A stretch of DNA of 64,000 nucleotides, from the NCBI GenBank assembly GCA_949841355.1, contig CATKZP010000005.1, positions 1-64,000 on the forward strand, given 5' to 3'. Below are positions 1 to 8,733 of the stretch, in pieces. The position numbers and the translations under genes were made by a program. The notes below the pieces were generated by a model. The model was not told the origin of the DNA, ran no database searches, and saw nothing but the letters and a program-made list of their open reading frames with translations. This DNA is from an uncultured Oscillospiraceae bacterium (GTDB taxonomy: Bacteria > Bacillota > Clostridia > Oscillospirales > Oscillospiraceae). How positions within the stretch are numbered: the stretch's first letter is position 1; each line of letters starts with the position of its first letter.

Positions 1-124
1 GCGCCGCCACGCCCTTTCGGACCTGAATGGCGGACAGCGGGCAGACCTTGACGCAGCATCCGCAGGCCACGCAGCTGGTCTCGTCCACCAGCGCGCGCCG
101 TTTTTTCCGTACAGCGGCCGTCAT
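1..124 (-). CDS. 4Fe-4S ferredoxin-like protein, N-terminal part (cut by window edge)
   Basis: Only the first 41 codons are inside the window. After a basic N-terminus (AAVRKKRRALVD) the protein shows a cluster CVACGCCVKVCP, the CxxCxxCxxxCP pattern that binds one [4Fe-4S] cluster in bacterial-type ferredoxins. The ATG at 124 is preceded by AAGGAGG at a good distance, and further upstream on this strand there is a TATAAT -10 box (156-161). Probably an electron-transfer subunit or a small ferredoxin; the rest of the gene and its partners lie outside the window, so the specific role cannot be given. Confidence 0.75.
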   Translation of the reverse strand, partial: MTAAVRKKRRALVDETSCVACGCCVKVCPLSAIQVRKGVAA

Positions 125-383
125 AGCCAACGCCTCCTTGAATTTTATATGCCCTATTATAGCAAGTGCGGCGGCGGATACCGTGACTAAATCACAGATG
201 TCCGCCGGAAAGGAGGGAGGCGGACCGCAAAATTCTAGTATACAACATTATTTTCGTCAAATAAACGAGAAATATCCCAACATTTCCACAAATTTTCCGG
301 GGAAAGATCATGTATTTTCAATCTGTTATTTCCGCAGGAAAAACGATATACTCCTTGTAATACTTTTTGAGGAGTGAAGTTCA

Positions 384-803
384 ATGTGTTTTTCAGATCT
401 GGATTTCAGCACGCTGCAGGACATCCCGCCCGCCGGCCGCTTCCATGACGCGCCCAGGGTGTCCGTCTCCGCGGCAGGGCGGGTGGCGATGAACAGAGCC
501 TTTTGCAAGCTGGCCGCCGGCCAGCGGGAGTTTCGGGCCAAGATCAGCCCGGACGGCCGATACCTGGTGCTCTGCCCCGACGAGCCGCCCAGCATCCGAT
601 TTTCCGCCAAGGGCGGGGACTCGGTCCATTCGATACTGGCGGAGCGGCTGAAGGGGCTGGGCTTTCTGATGCCGGTGCAGTATACCATGGAGTGGAGCGA
701 GGAGCGGCGGGCATGGATGGGCTGCTGCCGGGAGCTGGCCCAGCCGCCCGCTCTGTCCGAGCTGGAAAAGCCGGCCAAGAAACCCGGAGGCAGGAGAAAA
801 TGA
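384..803 (+). CDS. Hypothetical protein, first gene of a three-gene unit
   Basis: A 139-residue soluble protein that I do not recognise. It starts at ATG 384 behind GAGGAG (369-374). It has no signal peptide or membrane segment; the C-terminus is Lys/Pro/Arg rich (KPAKKPGGRRK). The middle part (AKISPDGRYLVLCPDEPPS) reads like a small beta-rich domain. Its stop overlaps the start of the next gene by ATGA, so it is translationally coupled with the sigma-like gene downstream and with the membrane protein at 1322. Coupling of an unknown protein, a sigma-like protein and a single-pass membrane protein suggests a small regulatory unit, possibly from a mobile element; this is inference only. Confidence 0.6.
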   Translation: MCFSDLDFSTLQDIPPAGRFHDAPRVSVSAAGRVAMNRAFCKLAAGQREFRAKISPDGRYLVLCPDEPPSIRFSAKGGDSVHSILAERLKGLGFLMPVQYTMEWSEERRAWMGCCRELAQPPALSELEKPAKKPGGRRK

Positions 804-1325
804 GGCGGCGGGGACGGGAGCTTTCGTGCCGGGAGCAGGGACTGATCGACGGCTTTATCAAAGAGGTCTGTTGGGCATCAAACTGCTCGGACAAGGAGGA
901 CGACCTGTACCAGAGCGCCTGGGCGGCATTCCTCGGCGTCTACCGGGACAGCCCGTCCTCCTTTTACCGGGACGGCACGCTGGGCTGGAGCAGAGCTTAC
1001 CGCGCCGTATGGGAGGCGCTGAAGCGGGAGCGCGTCGCGTCCAGGTTCTGGCGCTGCGGGGTGAGCTCGCTGGACCGGCCGGTGAGCGGCGAGGTGCCGG
1101 TGCCCCGCGTGGAGCTGCTGCCAGCCCCGTGGGAGCTTTCAAGACAGTGTCTGCTTTCACGATTACCTGCGCCACATGGAGCGGGACGTGTGCCGCTTGG
1201 CCTACGGTCTGATCGCCGGGGACACAAAGGAGAAGGTAGGGGCGGATCATCGCTGGGCGCCGAGCTACACCAAAGCGACATTCGGCAAGCTCAAGTCCAA
1301 AATGAAGGAGTATTGGGAGATATGA
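800..1325 (+). pseudogene. Sigma-70-like protein, apparently frameshifted
   Basis: The start ATG at 800 overlaps the previous stop and has GGAGG nine bases upstream. The first ~110 codons read well (EDDLYQSAWAAFLGVYRD resembles sigma-70 region 2 DLxQEAxxGL), then the frame loses sense at about 1127. A different frame, entered by skipping one base near 1126-1133, gives a coherent C-terminus (SFQDSVCFHDYLRHMERDVC ... SYTKATFGKLKSKMKEYW) resembling a helix-turn-helix region 4, and ends at TGA 1323-1325, which overlaps ATG 1322 of the next gene exactly as expected for a real gene end. So the intact protein would have ~174 residues. Either a true one-base insertion in a CCCC/GGG-rich stretch, a sequencing error, or less likely a programmed shift. 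Confidence 0.65.
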
Positions 1326-1972
1326 GTGGAAAAAACGAAAAAAAGTCCAGCGATTCTCTGTCCGGGCATATGTCCTTCGCCAATATCTTGGGGACCTACG
1401 CGGCTTTGGCGGGAACGCTGTTTGGCCTGTTCTTTACCAAGAGCCAGCTGCGCATCGCGGAGAGCGAGGAGGCACGGGCCCGCCGAGCCGAGCCGCTGGC
1501 TTATACGCTGGAGGCTGTGGACACCCATTACCAGTATGAGATCCAGTGGGACGGCGGCGCAGCGTCTATCCCCGCGCCCGCGTACCGGCTGCGGGTGAGC
1601 CACGGGAGCCTGCGCAGCGTCACGGCCATCTCCTTTGACGGAAGGGAATTCCACGAGCTGCGCACTCTGCCCATGGAGGACGAGTGGGAGGGCCGCCCGC
1701 TGGACATCGCCATGCCCGCCCAGTACGTGGTGGAGGACGGGGTGGCGTATGATTACTTCTTCCTGTTTCTGGAACCCGTGGAGGGGCCGTCCCAGCTGGA
1801 TCTGGTGTGTACCGAAATCTCCCTGGACACATGGGAGACCGGCAGCAGCGTGCAGCGCTGCATTGATCTGGCCCGGAGGGATTTTCTTCCCCCAGGGGCG
1901 CAGCGGGACATGCTTGAGACGTACAGCGTCCTGCGGGATACGCTGAAGTCGCTGGAGCTGCTCCCGGCATAG
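1322..1972 (+). CDS. Hypothetical single-pass membrane protein
   Basis: A 216-residue protein, start ATG 1322 coupled by ATGA to the sigma-like gene, with AAGGAG upstream (about 1305). A polar N-terminus is followed by one hydrophobic segment at residues ~18-37 (FANILGTYAALAGTLFGLFF), then a charged linker and a mostly beta-type domain of ~170 residues with many aromatic and acidic positions. No catalytic motif is evident. The architecture (short cytoplasmic tail, one helix, exterior or cytoplasmic domain) next to a sigma-like gene would fit an anti-sigma or sensor, but there is no recognisable zinc-anti-sigma motif, so I leave it unnamed. Confidence 0.65.
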   Translation: MSGKNEKKSSDSLSGHMSFANILGTYAALAGTLFGLFFTKSQLRIAESEEARARRAEPLAYTLEAVDTHYQYEIQWDGGAASIPAPAYRLRVSHGSLRSVTAISFDGREFHELRTLPMEDEWEGRPLDIAMPAQYVVEDGVAYDYFFLFLEPVEGPSQLDLVCTEISLDTWETGSSVQRCIDLARRDFLPPGAQRDMLETYSVLRDTLKSLELLPA

Positions 1973-2059
1973 GGGGAGAAAAGCTAGCCCCGGAGCGCGC
2001 CGGTACTTGACGGACGGCCCAAATTGTGTCAAACTAGGGATATTAAGGAGGGATATCCC

Positions 2060-2563
2060 GTGCACAACGAGCTGACGAAAAAGGATATTGAACTCATGCG
2101 CCAGGAGCTGGAGCACCGCCGGAGCGTGCTGCGGCCCAAGCTCATTGAGGACGTGAAAACCGCCCGGGCCTTTGGCGATCTGAGCGAAAATTTTGAATAT
2201 AAGGCGGCAAAGCGGGAGAAAAACCGCAACGACAGCCGGTGCCGTTACTTAGAGAGCATGATTAAAACGGCGGTCATTATCTCGGACAAGTCCGCAGACG
2301 GGGTGGTGGGGCTGTACGACAAGGTCACCTTTTACGTGGAGGAGGACGATGAGGAGGTCACCTGCCAGATCGTCACCACCATGCGGCAGGACGCGCTGAA
2401 AAACCGCGTCAGCAAGGAGTCCCCGGTGGGCAAAGCCCTGATAGGCCGCCGGGTGGGCGACCGGGCGACGGTAGAGGTCAGCGCCAGCTACAGCTATGAC
2501 ATCGTAATCCGGGCCATCGAGCCCGGCCAGGATACCGGCGAGGCTCCGCTGGTGGGCTTCTGA
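2060..2563 (+). CDS. greA: Transcription elongation factor GreA
   Basis: GreA enters the secondary channel of backtracked RNA polymerase and stimulates transcript cleavage. The 167-residue length is close to the family norm (~158). The N-terminal coiled-coil hairpin ends in GDLSENFEY, with the tip acids Asp40 and Glu43 that hold the catalytic metal; the C-terminal FKBP-like domain contains SKESPVGKALIGRRVGD, the usual GreA signature. The start is the GTG at 2060: AAGGAGGG at 2045-2052 lies eight bases upstream, while an upstream in-frame start would place this site inside the coding region. It appears to stand alone between two unrelated genes. Confidence 0.95.
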   Translation: MHNELTKKDIELMRQELEHRRSVLRPKLIEDVKTARAFGDLSENFEYKAAKREKNRNDSRCRYLESMIKTAVIISDKSADGVVGLYDKVTFYVEEDDEEVTCQIVTTMRQDALKNRVSKESPVGKALIGRRVGDRATVEVSASYSYDIVIRAIEPGQDTGEAPLVGF

Positions 2564-2614
2564 GCAGCCAAAGAGGAAAACCGCGTACCGCCGCACAGAA
2601 AGAGAGGACCGCCC

Positions 2615-3949
2615 ATGATCCGCTTCACCGCCCGACAGCGCAACGGCGCGCTGATGCCCGCCTCCGCCCTTTTTGCCATGGCGCTGATAGCGTTCGGCCT
2701 GTGCCAGGAGCCGCCGGACCGGATTTTGTCCGGCCTGCGCACCATCGTCACCATGGAGGACGTGCTCATCACCGACTATATCGCCGTGGCGGGGATGGGG
2801 GCGGCTTTTGTCAACGCGGGGCTGGTGACGCTCATCAGCGTAGCCATTCTGTGGCTGCTGGACGACACGCCCAACGGCGCTACCATGGTCACCATCGGGC
2901 TGATGTCCGGCTTTGCCCTGTTCGGCAAGAACATTGCCAATATCTGGCCCATCCTGGGGGGCACGGCACTGTACGCCCTGGTGCAGAAGGAGGACCTCTC
3001 CCGGCACGTGAACGTGGCGCTGCGCACCACGGCGCTCTCCCCGATGGTGAGCTTCATGGCGGTGCGCTTTCACCCCTGGCTGGGGATTGCCATAGGGCTG
3101 CTCATCGGATTTGTGATGCCTCCCGTGGCGGAGCACGCCCACCGGGTGCAGAACGGCATGAATCTTTACAGCCTGGGCTTTTCCTGCGGGCTGGTGGCCA
3201 TGATGCTGGTGCCCGCGTTCAAGGCCTTCGGCCTGGCCCCCGCCGCGGCCCATTACTGGTCCAGCGGCCATAACGGCCGGCTGGGGGCGGGACTGGCGGC
3301 GCTGTGCGCAGTGTTTATTCTGGCTGGGCTGGCCCGGGGGCCTGGGCGGGTGACGCGGAAGTATTGGATGCTGTTGCGCACCTCCGGCCGGGTGCCCAGC
3401 GACTATGTGCGCACCTTTCGGTCGGGCCCGGTGCTGGTGAACATGGGGGTGAACGGGCTGATCGCCACCGGCTACATTGTGCTCACCGGCGGCGACCTCA
3501 ACGGGGCCACCATCGGCGCCATCTTCACCATCATCGGCTTTTCCGGCTACGGCAAGCACGCCTTCAATATCATCCCCGTCATGGCGGGGGTGCTGCTGGG
3601 CAGCCTGACCAACCACGTGGAGCTGAACAACAGCGGCTTGCAGCTGGCGGGGCTGTTCGGCAACACCCTGGCCCCCTTTGCCGGGGTGTTCGGCTGGCCC
3701 TTCGGGGTGCTGGCGGGGCTGATCCACTCCTCGGTGGTGCTCCAGGCGGGACTGCCGCTGGAGGGGATGAACCTCTACAACAACGGCTTTTCCGGAGGGC
3801 TGGTGGCCATTGTGCTCTATCCCATCCTCACCGCCCTGGTGAAGCACCGCCGCCCGGTGCTCATGGAGGAGGACCTGTTTGCCATCTTTGCCGAGGACGA
3901 CCCCCAGCCGCCGGAGGAGCTGCCCGGCAGGGAAGAGGACGCCCCATAG
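2615..3949 (+). CDS. DUF1576 family multi-pass membrane protein
   Basis: A 444-residue integral membrane protein with about ten to eleven hydrophobic segments, duplicated in style: both halves contain N-G-x-T/A and GFxGYGKHAFNIxP / GFALFGKNIANIWP type stretches followed by NNG(L/F)S-rich loops (HVELNNSGLQLAGLFGNTL, MNLYNNGFSGG). These features match the DUF1576 family found in Clostridia; the function is not known to me. The internal repeat suggests an inverted-repeat transporter fold. A short acidic C-terminal tail follows the last helix. It starts at ATG 2615 behind AGAGAGG and ends in a strong terminator shared with the convergent ABC permease. Confidence 0.8.
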   Translation: MIRFTARQRNGALMPASALFAMALIAFGLCQEPPDRILSGLRTIVTMEDVLITDYIAVAGMGAAFVNAGLVTLISVAILWLLDDTPNGATMVTIGLMSGFALFGKNIANIWPILGGTALYALVQKEDLSRHVNVALRTTALSPMVSFMAVRFHPWLGIAIGLLIGFVMPPVAEHAHRVQNGMNLYSLGFSCGLVAMMLVPAFKAFGLAPAAAHYWSSGHNGRLGAGLAALCAVFILAGLARGPGRVTRKYWMLLRTSGRVPSDYVRTFRSGPVLVNMGVNGLIATGYIVLTGGDLNGATIGAIFTIIGFSGYGKHAFNIIPVMAGVLLGSLTNHVELNNSGLQLAGLFGNTLAPFAGVFGWPFGVLAGLIHSSVVLQAGLPLEGMNLYNNGFSGGLVAIVLYPILTALVKHRRPVLMEEDLFAIFAEDDPQPPEELPGREEDAP

Positions 3950-3959
3950 ACAAACGCGC

Positions 3960-3990
3960 AGCCCCGCGCCGCAGGCGCGGGGCTGATTTT
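3960..3990 (+). terminator. Intrinsic terminator between convergent genes
   Basis: An 11-bp perfect GC stem (AGCCCCGCGCC / GGCGCGGGGCT) with a 3-base loop, followed by GATTTTG. It lies between the stop of the DUF1576 gene and the end of the minus-strand permease and may serve both. Confidence 0.75.
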
Positions 3991-4012
3991 GCGCACAAGA
4001 GAGGGGCAGCAG

Positions 4013-7000
4013 TCATTCCACCGTTTTAAGGCTCTCCACCATGTCCACCTTTTTCAGCTTGTAGTGGGCGGCGATGTTCACCGCGATGGAGAACACCACC
4101 GTCAGCACCGCGGCCAGCACATAGGCGTAGGGCGGCGCGGTGCGGCCGAACATCACCAGCTCTACCTCCACGGTGAGCACCATCCATGCGTGGAGGAACC
4201 GGCCCATCACCAGCCCGAGCGCGATACCGAACAGGGTGAGGAACAGGTTTTCCCGGTAGACGTAGGCGGTGACCTCCCGGTCGAAGAAGCCCAGAACCTT
4301 CAGGGTGGCCAGCTCCCGCACCCGCTCGGTGATGTTGATGTTGGTGAGGTTGTAGAGCACCACGAAGGCCAGGGCCGCCGCCGCAGTGATGATGATGACC
4401 ACGGCGTAGTCGATGGCCTCCATGCTGTCGGTGAAGTTGTCCCGCAGGGTGGCGATGTAGGAGTAGGAGTCCACCCCGTCCATGGCCATCAGATCGGCGG
4501 ACACGGCGTCCGACTCGGCATCTCCCGCCCCGTCGGCATAGCGCAGGAGCATGACATTGCGCTGCGCGTCCTTACCGAAGAGGGCGCGGTAATATTCCTC
4601 GGAGACATAGATGTAGTGATAGGCATAGTTCTCCGCGATGTCGGCCACCCGGGCTTCCACCCGTTTCCCGTCCTCCTCCAGGGTGATGGTGTCTCCCGGA
4701 GAGACCTCCAGCAGCTCGGCCAGCTTTTCCGTGACCACCAGGCCGTCCGCCGTCAGGACGGCCGGCGTTCCGTCCAGCCTGTGAGAGAGCCGGATGAACT
4801 GGGCGAACCGCTCCTGGTCCGCCACCGTGCGCAGGTAGGCGCTCTGAGCCGGGCCCCGGGTGGACGCCTCCACCAGAATATCGCTGCCCTGCAGATAGTC
4901 CTCCACCCAGGGGCTGTCCGCCAGATAGCGCTCCACCGCGGCCAGCTCCTCCTGGCCGGCATCCAGCCCCAGCAGCGCGTCATAGCGGAACACGTGGTCG
5001 AACTGCTCGTTGAGGATGGAGAAGATGGACTCGTGGAGCCCGAAGCCGGTGACGATGAGGGCGGTGCACCCGCCGATGCCGATTACCGTCATCCAGAACC
5101 GGCGCTGGTAGCGGAACAGGTTGCGCATGGTCACCTTCCAGGTGAAGGTGAGGCGCTTCCAGACAAATCCCACCCGCTCCAGCAGCACCCGGCGGCCCGC
5201 CTTGGGAGCGCGGGGGCGCATCAGGTTGGCGGGAGTGGCCATCAGGGTGGACAGGCACGCCCACAGCGCCGCCCCGGTGGTGCAGGCCACCGCCGCCAGC
5301 ACCGCGCCGAAGTACAGCCCCACCTGGGGCTTGAACTCCAGGGCGGGGATGGCGTACATGATGTTGAAGGCGTTGGCGATGACCAGGGGAATGAGGGTAC
5401 AGCCCAGCCCCAGGCCCAGAATGCCTCCCACCAGACTGGCGGAGAAGGCGTAGCCGATGTACTTTTTGGAGATGGAGAGCCGAGAGAAGCCCATGGCCTT
5501 CAGCGCGCCGATCTGGGTGCGCTGCTCCTCCACCATGCGGGTCATGGTGGTCAGGCAGGCCAGCGCCGCCACCAGGAAGAAGATGACGGGGAACACGTTG
5601 GCCAGATTGCTCACCCGGCCGGAGTCCTGAGAGTAGCCCACGATGCCCGCGTTGGTGAACCGGCTGAGGACGTACCACTCACAGTCCTCCACGTCGTCCA
5701 GCTCGTCCTGGGCGTCGTCCAGCTTCTTTTGGGCGTCAGCGATCTCCTCGTCCGCCTCCGCTTTGCCGTCCTGGTACTCCTTCAGGCCGTCGGCGTACTC
5801 CGCCTCGCCGTCGTTGAGCTCTGCCAGCGCGTCGTCCAGCTCCTGTCGCCCGTCGATCCGGGCCTTGCGCAGCTCCTCCACGCCGTCGTAATACTCGGCC
5901 CAGCCGTCCCGGAGGTCTGCCTCTCCCTGCTCCAGCTCGGTCTGGGCGTCGTCCAGCTTCGCCTGAGCGTCGTCCAGCTCGGCCCGGGCGTCGTCCAGTT
6001 CGGCCTTGGCGTCGTCCAGCTCCACCTTGGCGTCATCCAGCTCCTTTTTGCCCTCGTCCAGCTCGTCCTGAGCGTCGTCCAGCTCTTTCTTGGCCTGGTC
6101 CAGCTCGTCCTCGGCATGCCGCAGCTCCCACGCGGCGGAGTCCAGCTCGGCGCTGCCCGCGTCCAGCTCTTTCTTGGCCGCGTCCAGTTTGTCCTTGATG
6201 GGGGCCAGCTGAGCATAGCCGGCGTCTAGCGCCGCCTGTCCAGCGTCTAGCTTGGCCTTTTCCCCTGCCAGTTGCTGTTCTGCCGCCTCCTGTCCCATAA
6301 TTGCGGCAAGCTGCTCCAACGCAGCATCGTACTGTGCCCAACTGGCGTCCAGCACTTGCTTCTGTTCGTCAAGCTGAGCCTTACCCTCGTTATACTGCTT
6401 CAGGCCCTCGTTATACTCCCTGCGGCCGGCCTCGTACTCCTTCAGGCCGCTTTCGTAGGTCAGCTGGCCGCGCTCGTATTGGGCCAGGCCGTCCTCGTAT
6501 GTTTGGCGGCCCACCTCGAATTGGGCCAGGCCGTCCTCATATTTTTGAAGGCCCTTCTCGTATTCCGCCAGGCCGTCCAGGTAGTCCGCCCAGCCGTCCC
6601 GATATTTCTGCCAGCCGTCCTGGTACTCCGCCAGACCGTCCTCATACTCCTGCCGGCCGTCGGCCAGGTCGGCCTCCCCCTGGCGCAGGTCGGCCAGGGC
6701 GTCGTCCAGCTTTTTCTGGGCGTCGGCGGTCTCCCGGGCGAAGGTGTCCTCCCCGTCGCGGTAGTCCGCCCAGCCGTCGTCTAGCTCCTGCCGCCCGTCT
6801 TGAAGCTCCTGCCAGGCGTCGGCCAGCTCTTTGTCCGCGTCCGCCTTGGCGTCCTCGAACTCCCGCCGGGCATCGTCCAGCTCGGCCTGGGCCTCCCCGA
6901 TGAGCTCGTCGTAACGCAGCTGGGCGCGTTCCTCCGCCAGGGGGTCCAGGCTGTCAACCAGGGCGTCGACGCGGTCCTCGTACTCGTCCCCGTAGGTGTC

Positions 7001-7657
7001 CAGCGCGGCCAGGCCGTCCCCGGTGAAGTAGGCGCAGGTGTAGTGCTCAAAGGTAAAGTTCTCCCCCGGCACGTAGACGAAGGCGTCCACCGAGCCGCTG
7101 CCCAGGGAGGAGCTTCCCCGGTCCAGCCCCACGTACAGCGGGGAGTTCACCGATCCCACGATGGTGTAGGCGTGGCGTTCCAGGTCTCCGGCGCTGTCCT
7201 CCTCCAGAATGAGCTCCAGCTTGTCCCCCACCTGGAGGCCCAGCTCCACCAGCAGCAGGTTTTCCGTGACGCACTCGTCCGCCGACTGGGGCAGGCGGCC
7301 CTGCTTGAGCTCCAGCAGGTTGAGCTGTTCCGGCATGGAGCGCACGCTGACGATGCGGTCGATGGCCACCGCGTCCACGTCCCGGCAGCCCTCCACCGCC
7401 TCGATGCCCGGCGAACCGGCCAGGGCGGCCAGGTCCCCGTCCGTCAGCCCCAGGGTGGACAGCACATAGCCGTCCATCAGGTGGGTGCGGTCGTAGTAAT
7501 TGTCGGCGGTGTACTGCATGTCCGGCGCGGTGGTGCGCAGTCCGGACAGAAAGGCCACCGCCAGCGCCGCCAGCACCAGAATGGACAGGTAGCGGGTTAT
7601 GGTGCTCCGAATTTCCCGGATGGCGTCGGTATTCAGGTGGTTTTTCCATATTACCAT
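4013..7657 (-). CDS. MacB/FtsX-type ABC permease with a ~410-residue extracytoplasmic coiled coil
   Basis: 1214 residues, much longer than typical FtsX-like permeases (400-800). Order: one transmembrane helix at ~20-42; an extracytoplasmic domain to ~245; a heptad-repeat region ~245-655; a core of three helices at ~685-805; a further helix ~855-880 and a second MacB-like soluble domain; and three C-terminal helices from ~1075. In the coiled coil one half is built of seven-residue units with aromatic at position 1 and Gly at 4 (YEDGLAQ, YERGQLT, YESGLKE), the other of ELDDAxx units. The ATG at 7657 has GGAGG upstream and overlaps the ATPase stop (ATGGTAA), so the two make one transporter. Family knowledge: such pairs move lipids, peptides or act mechanically on the envelope; substrate unknown. 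Confidence 0.9.
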   Translation of the reverse strand: MVIWKNHLNTDAIREIRSTITRYLSILVLAALAVAFLSGLRTTAPDMQYTADNYYDRTHLMDGYVLSTLGLTDGDLAALAGSPGIEAVEGCRDVDAVAIDRIVSVRSMPEQLNLLELKQGRLPQSADECVTENLLLVELGLQVGDKLELILEEDSAGDLERHAYTIVGSVNSPLYVGLDRGSSSLGSGSVDAFVYVPGENFTFEHYTCAYFTGDGLAALDTYGDEYEDRVDALVDSLDPLAEERAQLRYDELIGEAQAELDDARREFEDAKADADKELADAWQELQDGRQELDDGWADYRDGEDTFARETADAQKKLDDALADLRQGEADLADGRQEYEDGLAEYQDGWQKYRDGWADYLDGLAEYEKGLQKYEDGLAQFEVGRQTYEDGLAQYERGQLTYESGLKEYEAGRREYNEGLKQYNEGKAQLDEQKQVLDASWAQYDAALEQLAAIMGQEAAEQQLAGEKAKLDAGQAALDAGYAQLAPIKDKLDAAKKELDAGSAELDSAAWELRHAEDELDQAKKELDDAQDELDEGKKELDDAKVELDDAKAELDDARAELDDAQAKLDDAQTELEQGEADLRDGWAEYYDGVEELRKARIDGRQELDDALAELNDGEAEYADGLKEYQDGKAEADEEIADAQKKLDDAQDELDDVEDCEWYVLSRFTNAGIVGYSQDSGRVSNLANVFPVIFFLVAALACLTTMTRMVEEQRTQIGALKAMGFSRLSISKKYIGYAFSASLVGGILGLGLGCTLIPLVIANAFNIMYAIPALEFKPQVGLYFGAVLAAVACTTGAALWACLSTLMATPANLMRPRAPKAGRRVLLERVGFVWKRLTFTWKVTMRNLFRYQRRFWMTVIGIGGCTALIVTGFGLHESIFSILNEQFDHVFRYDALLGLDAGQEELAAVERYLADSPWVEDYLQGSDILVEASTRGPAQSAYLRTVADQERFAQFIRLSHRLDGTPAVLTADGLVVTEKLAELLEVSPGDTITLEEDGKRVEARVADIAENYAYHYIYVSEEYYRALFGKDAQRNVMLLRYADGAGDAESDAVSADLMAMDGVDSYSYIATLRDNFTDSMEAIDYAVVIIITAAAALAFVVLYNLTNINITERVRELATLKVLGFFDREVTAYVYRENLFLTLFGIALGLVMGRFLHAWMVLTVEVELVMFGRTAPPYAYVLAAVLTVVFSIAVNIAAHYKLKKVDMVESLKTVE

Positions 7658-8352
7658 TCGATTTCCTCCACCGGGGTGGGGTGGGCGTTGCGCTCCACCG
7701 ACGCCACCCGGCCGTTTTTGATATGGATGACCTGGTCGGCCATGGGGGTGAGGGCGGTGTTGTGGGTGATGACGACGACGGTCATCCCCTCCTGGCGGCA
7801 GGTGTCCTGGAGGAGCTTTAAAATTGCCTTGCCCGTCACGTAGTCCAGCGCGCCGGTGGGCTCGTCGCACAGCAGCAGCTTGGGGTTTTTGGCCAGCGCC
7901 CGGGCGATGGCCACCCGCTGCTGCTCGCCGCCGGACAGCTGGGCGGGGAAGTTGTTCAGCCGGTCCCCCAGCCCCACGTGGATGAGCACCTCCTTGGCGT
8001 CCAGCGGGTCCCGGCAGATCTGGGCGGCCAGCTCCACGTTCTCCAGGGCGGTGAGATTCTGCACCAGGTTATAGAACTGGAACACGAAGCCGATGTCGTG
8101 CCGGCGGTAGGCGGTGAGCTGCTTGGGGCTGTAGCCGCTGACCCGCGCGCCGTCCACGGTGATGGTGCCGCCGGAGCAGGCGTCCATGCCGCCCAGCATG
8201 TTGAGCACGGTGGTCTTGCCCGCGCCGGAGGGGCCCACAATGACGGTGAACTCGCCCTTGTCCACGGTGAAGTCCACGCCGTCCACCGCTTGAATGGTAA
8301 TCTCACCCATTTTATATTCTTTTTTAACATTCTCAAAGGATATGTAGCTCAT
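7651..8352 (-). CDS. ABC transporter ATP-binding protein (MacB/LolD-like)
   Basis: A 233-residue ATPase with Walker A GPSGAGKT (residues 40-47), Q-loop FQFYNLV, signature [12 protein letters not shown] (~139), Walker [13 protein letters not shown] (~159-170) and H-loop VITHN, all typical of the MacB/LolD/FtsE branch. The start is ATG 8352, chosen because GGAGGGG sits just upstream; an in-frame extension to 8460 has no ribosome site. It is translated first, overlapping the start of the long permease at 7657, and energises it. A plausible promoter lies at 8411-8439. Confidence 0.93.
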   Translation of the reverse strand: MSYISFENVKKEYKMGEITIQAVDGVDFTVDKGEFTVIVGPSGAGKTTVLNMLGGMDACSGGTITVDGARVSGYSPKQLTAYRRHDIGFVFQFYNLVQNLTALENVELAAQICRDPLDAKEVLIHVGLGDRLNNFPAQLSGGEQQRVAIARALAKNPKLLLCDEPTGALDYVTGKAILKLLQDTCRQEGMTVVVITHNTALTPMADQVIHIKNGRVASVERNAHPTPVEEIEW

Positions 8353-8410
8353 GAAAGCCCCTCCGTCCGCCCGGCAGGCCGCCCGGGCGCTGTGGTATGT
8401 ATGATTCAAT

Positions 8411-8439
8411 ATCTTATACTCTTTCCCTGACGAGCGCAA
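8411..8439 (-). promoter_or_regulatory. Candidate sigma-A promoter of the ABC ATPase-permease operon
   Basis: TTGCGC, 17-base spacer, TAAGAT on the minus strand, about 60 bases upstream of the ATPase start. Confidence 0.5.
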
Positions 8440-8530
8440 CCGTTCCGGGGCAAAATTCAAGGTTTATTCAAAAGATTCCCGCCGCAGATTCCAGGGCGTG
8501 GCATGACGGGTTTCTTTTGGAAGATTGCCA

Positions 8531-8560
8531 TTGACTAACCGCCGCCGGCTCGGTTAAAAT
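8531..8560 (+). promoter_or_regulatory. Sigma-A promoter of the mntP riboswitch transcript
   Basis: TTGACT, 18-base spacer, TAAAAT. Transcription from here would start at about 8567, exactly at the 5' side of the riboswitch. Confidence 0.75.
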
Positions 8561-8565
8561 ACGCA

Positions 8566-8690
8566 CACTGGTAGGGGAGTAGTCGGCGGCTTGCCGCGGC
8601 TTGGTCAACACACTGGCGGCTCAGCCGTCTGGTCAAGCCTTTCATGACGAGACTTACCCGCAATGGGTGCGGGTATGGTCTCTTTTTTTG
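8566..8690 (+). ncRNA. yybP-ykoY manganese riboswitch with terminator platform
   Basis: The leader carries the hallmarks of the yybP-ykoY aptamer: a GGGGAGTAG segment at 8574-8582, then paired arms and GGTCAA-type strands, and an ACGAGAC 3' segment near 8647-8653. The 3' part GAGAC (8649-8653) can instead pair with GTCTC (8678-8682) around a CCCGC/GCGGG stem, followed by seven T (8683-8689), giving an intrinsic terminator. Mn(II) binding would hold the GAGAC strand in the aptamer and allow read-through. The gene behind it is the Mn exporter mntP, the commonest partner of this class. Confidence 0.85.
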
Positions 8691-8733
8691 TCCTCCCGCA
8701 TACGTTCAAACAGCAAAGAAGGGATGATGTGTC

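Noticed and set aside
5650-6930. Regular short repeats in DNA, first considered as a CRISPR array or satellite
   Set aside because: The periodicity is 21 bp and lies in frame inside the permease; it encodes heptads of a coiled coil, with synonymous variation and no spacers.
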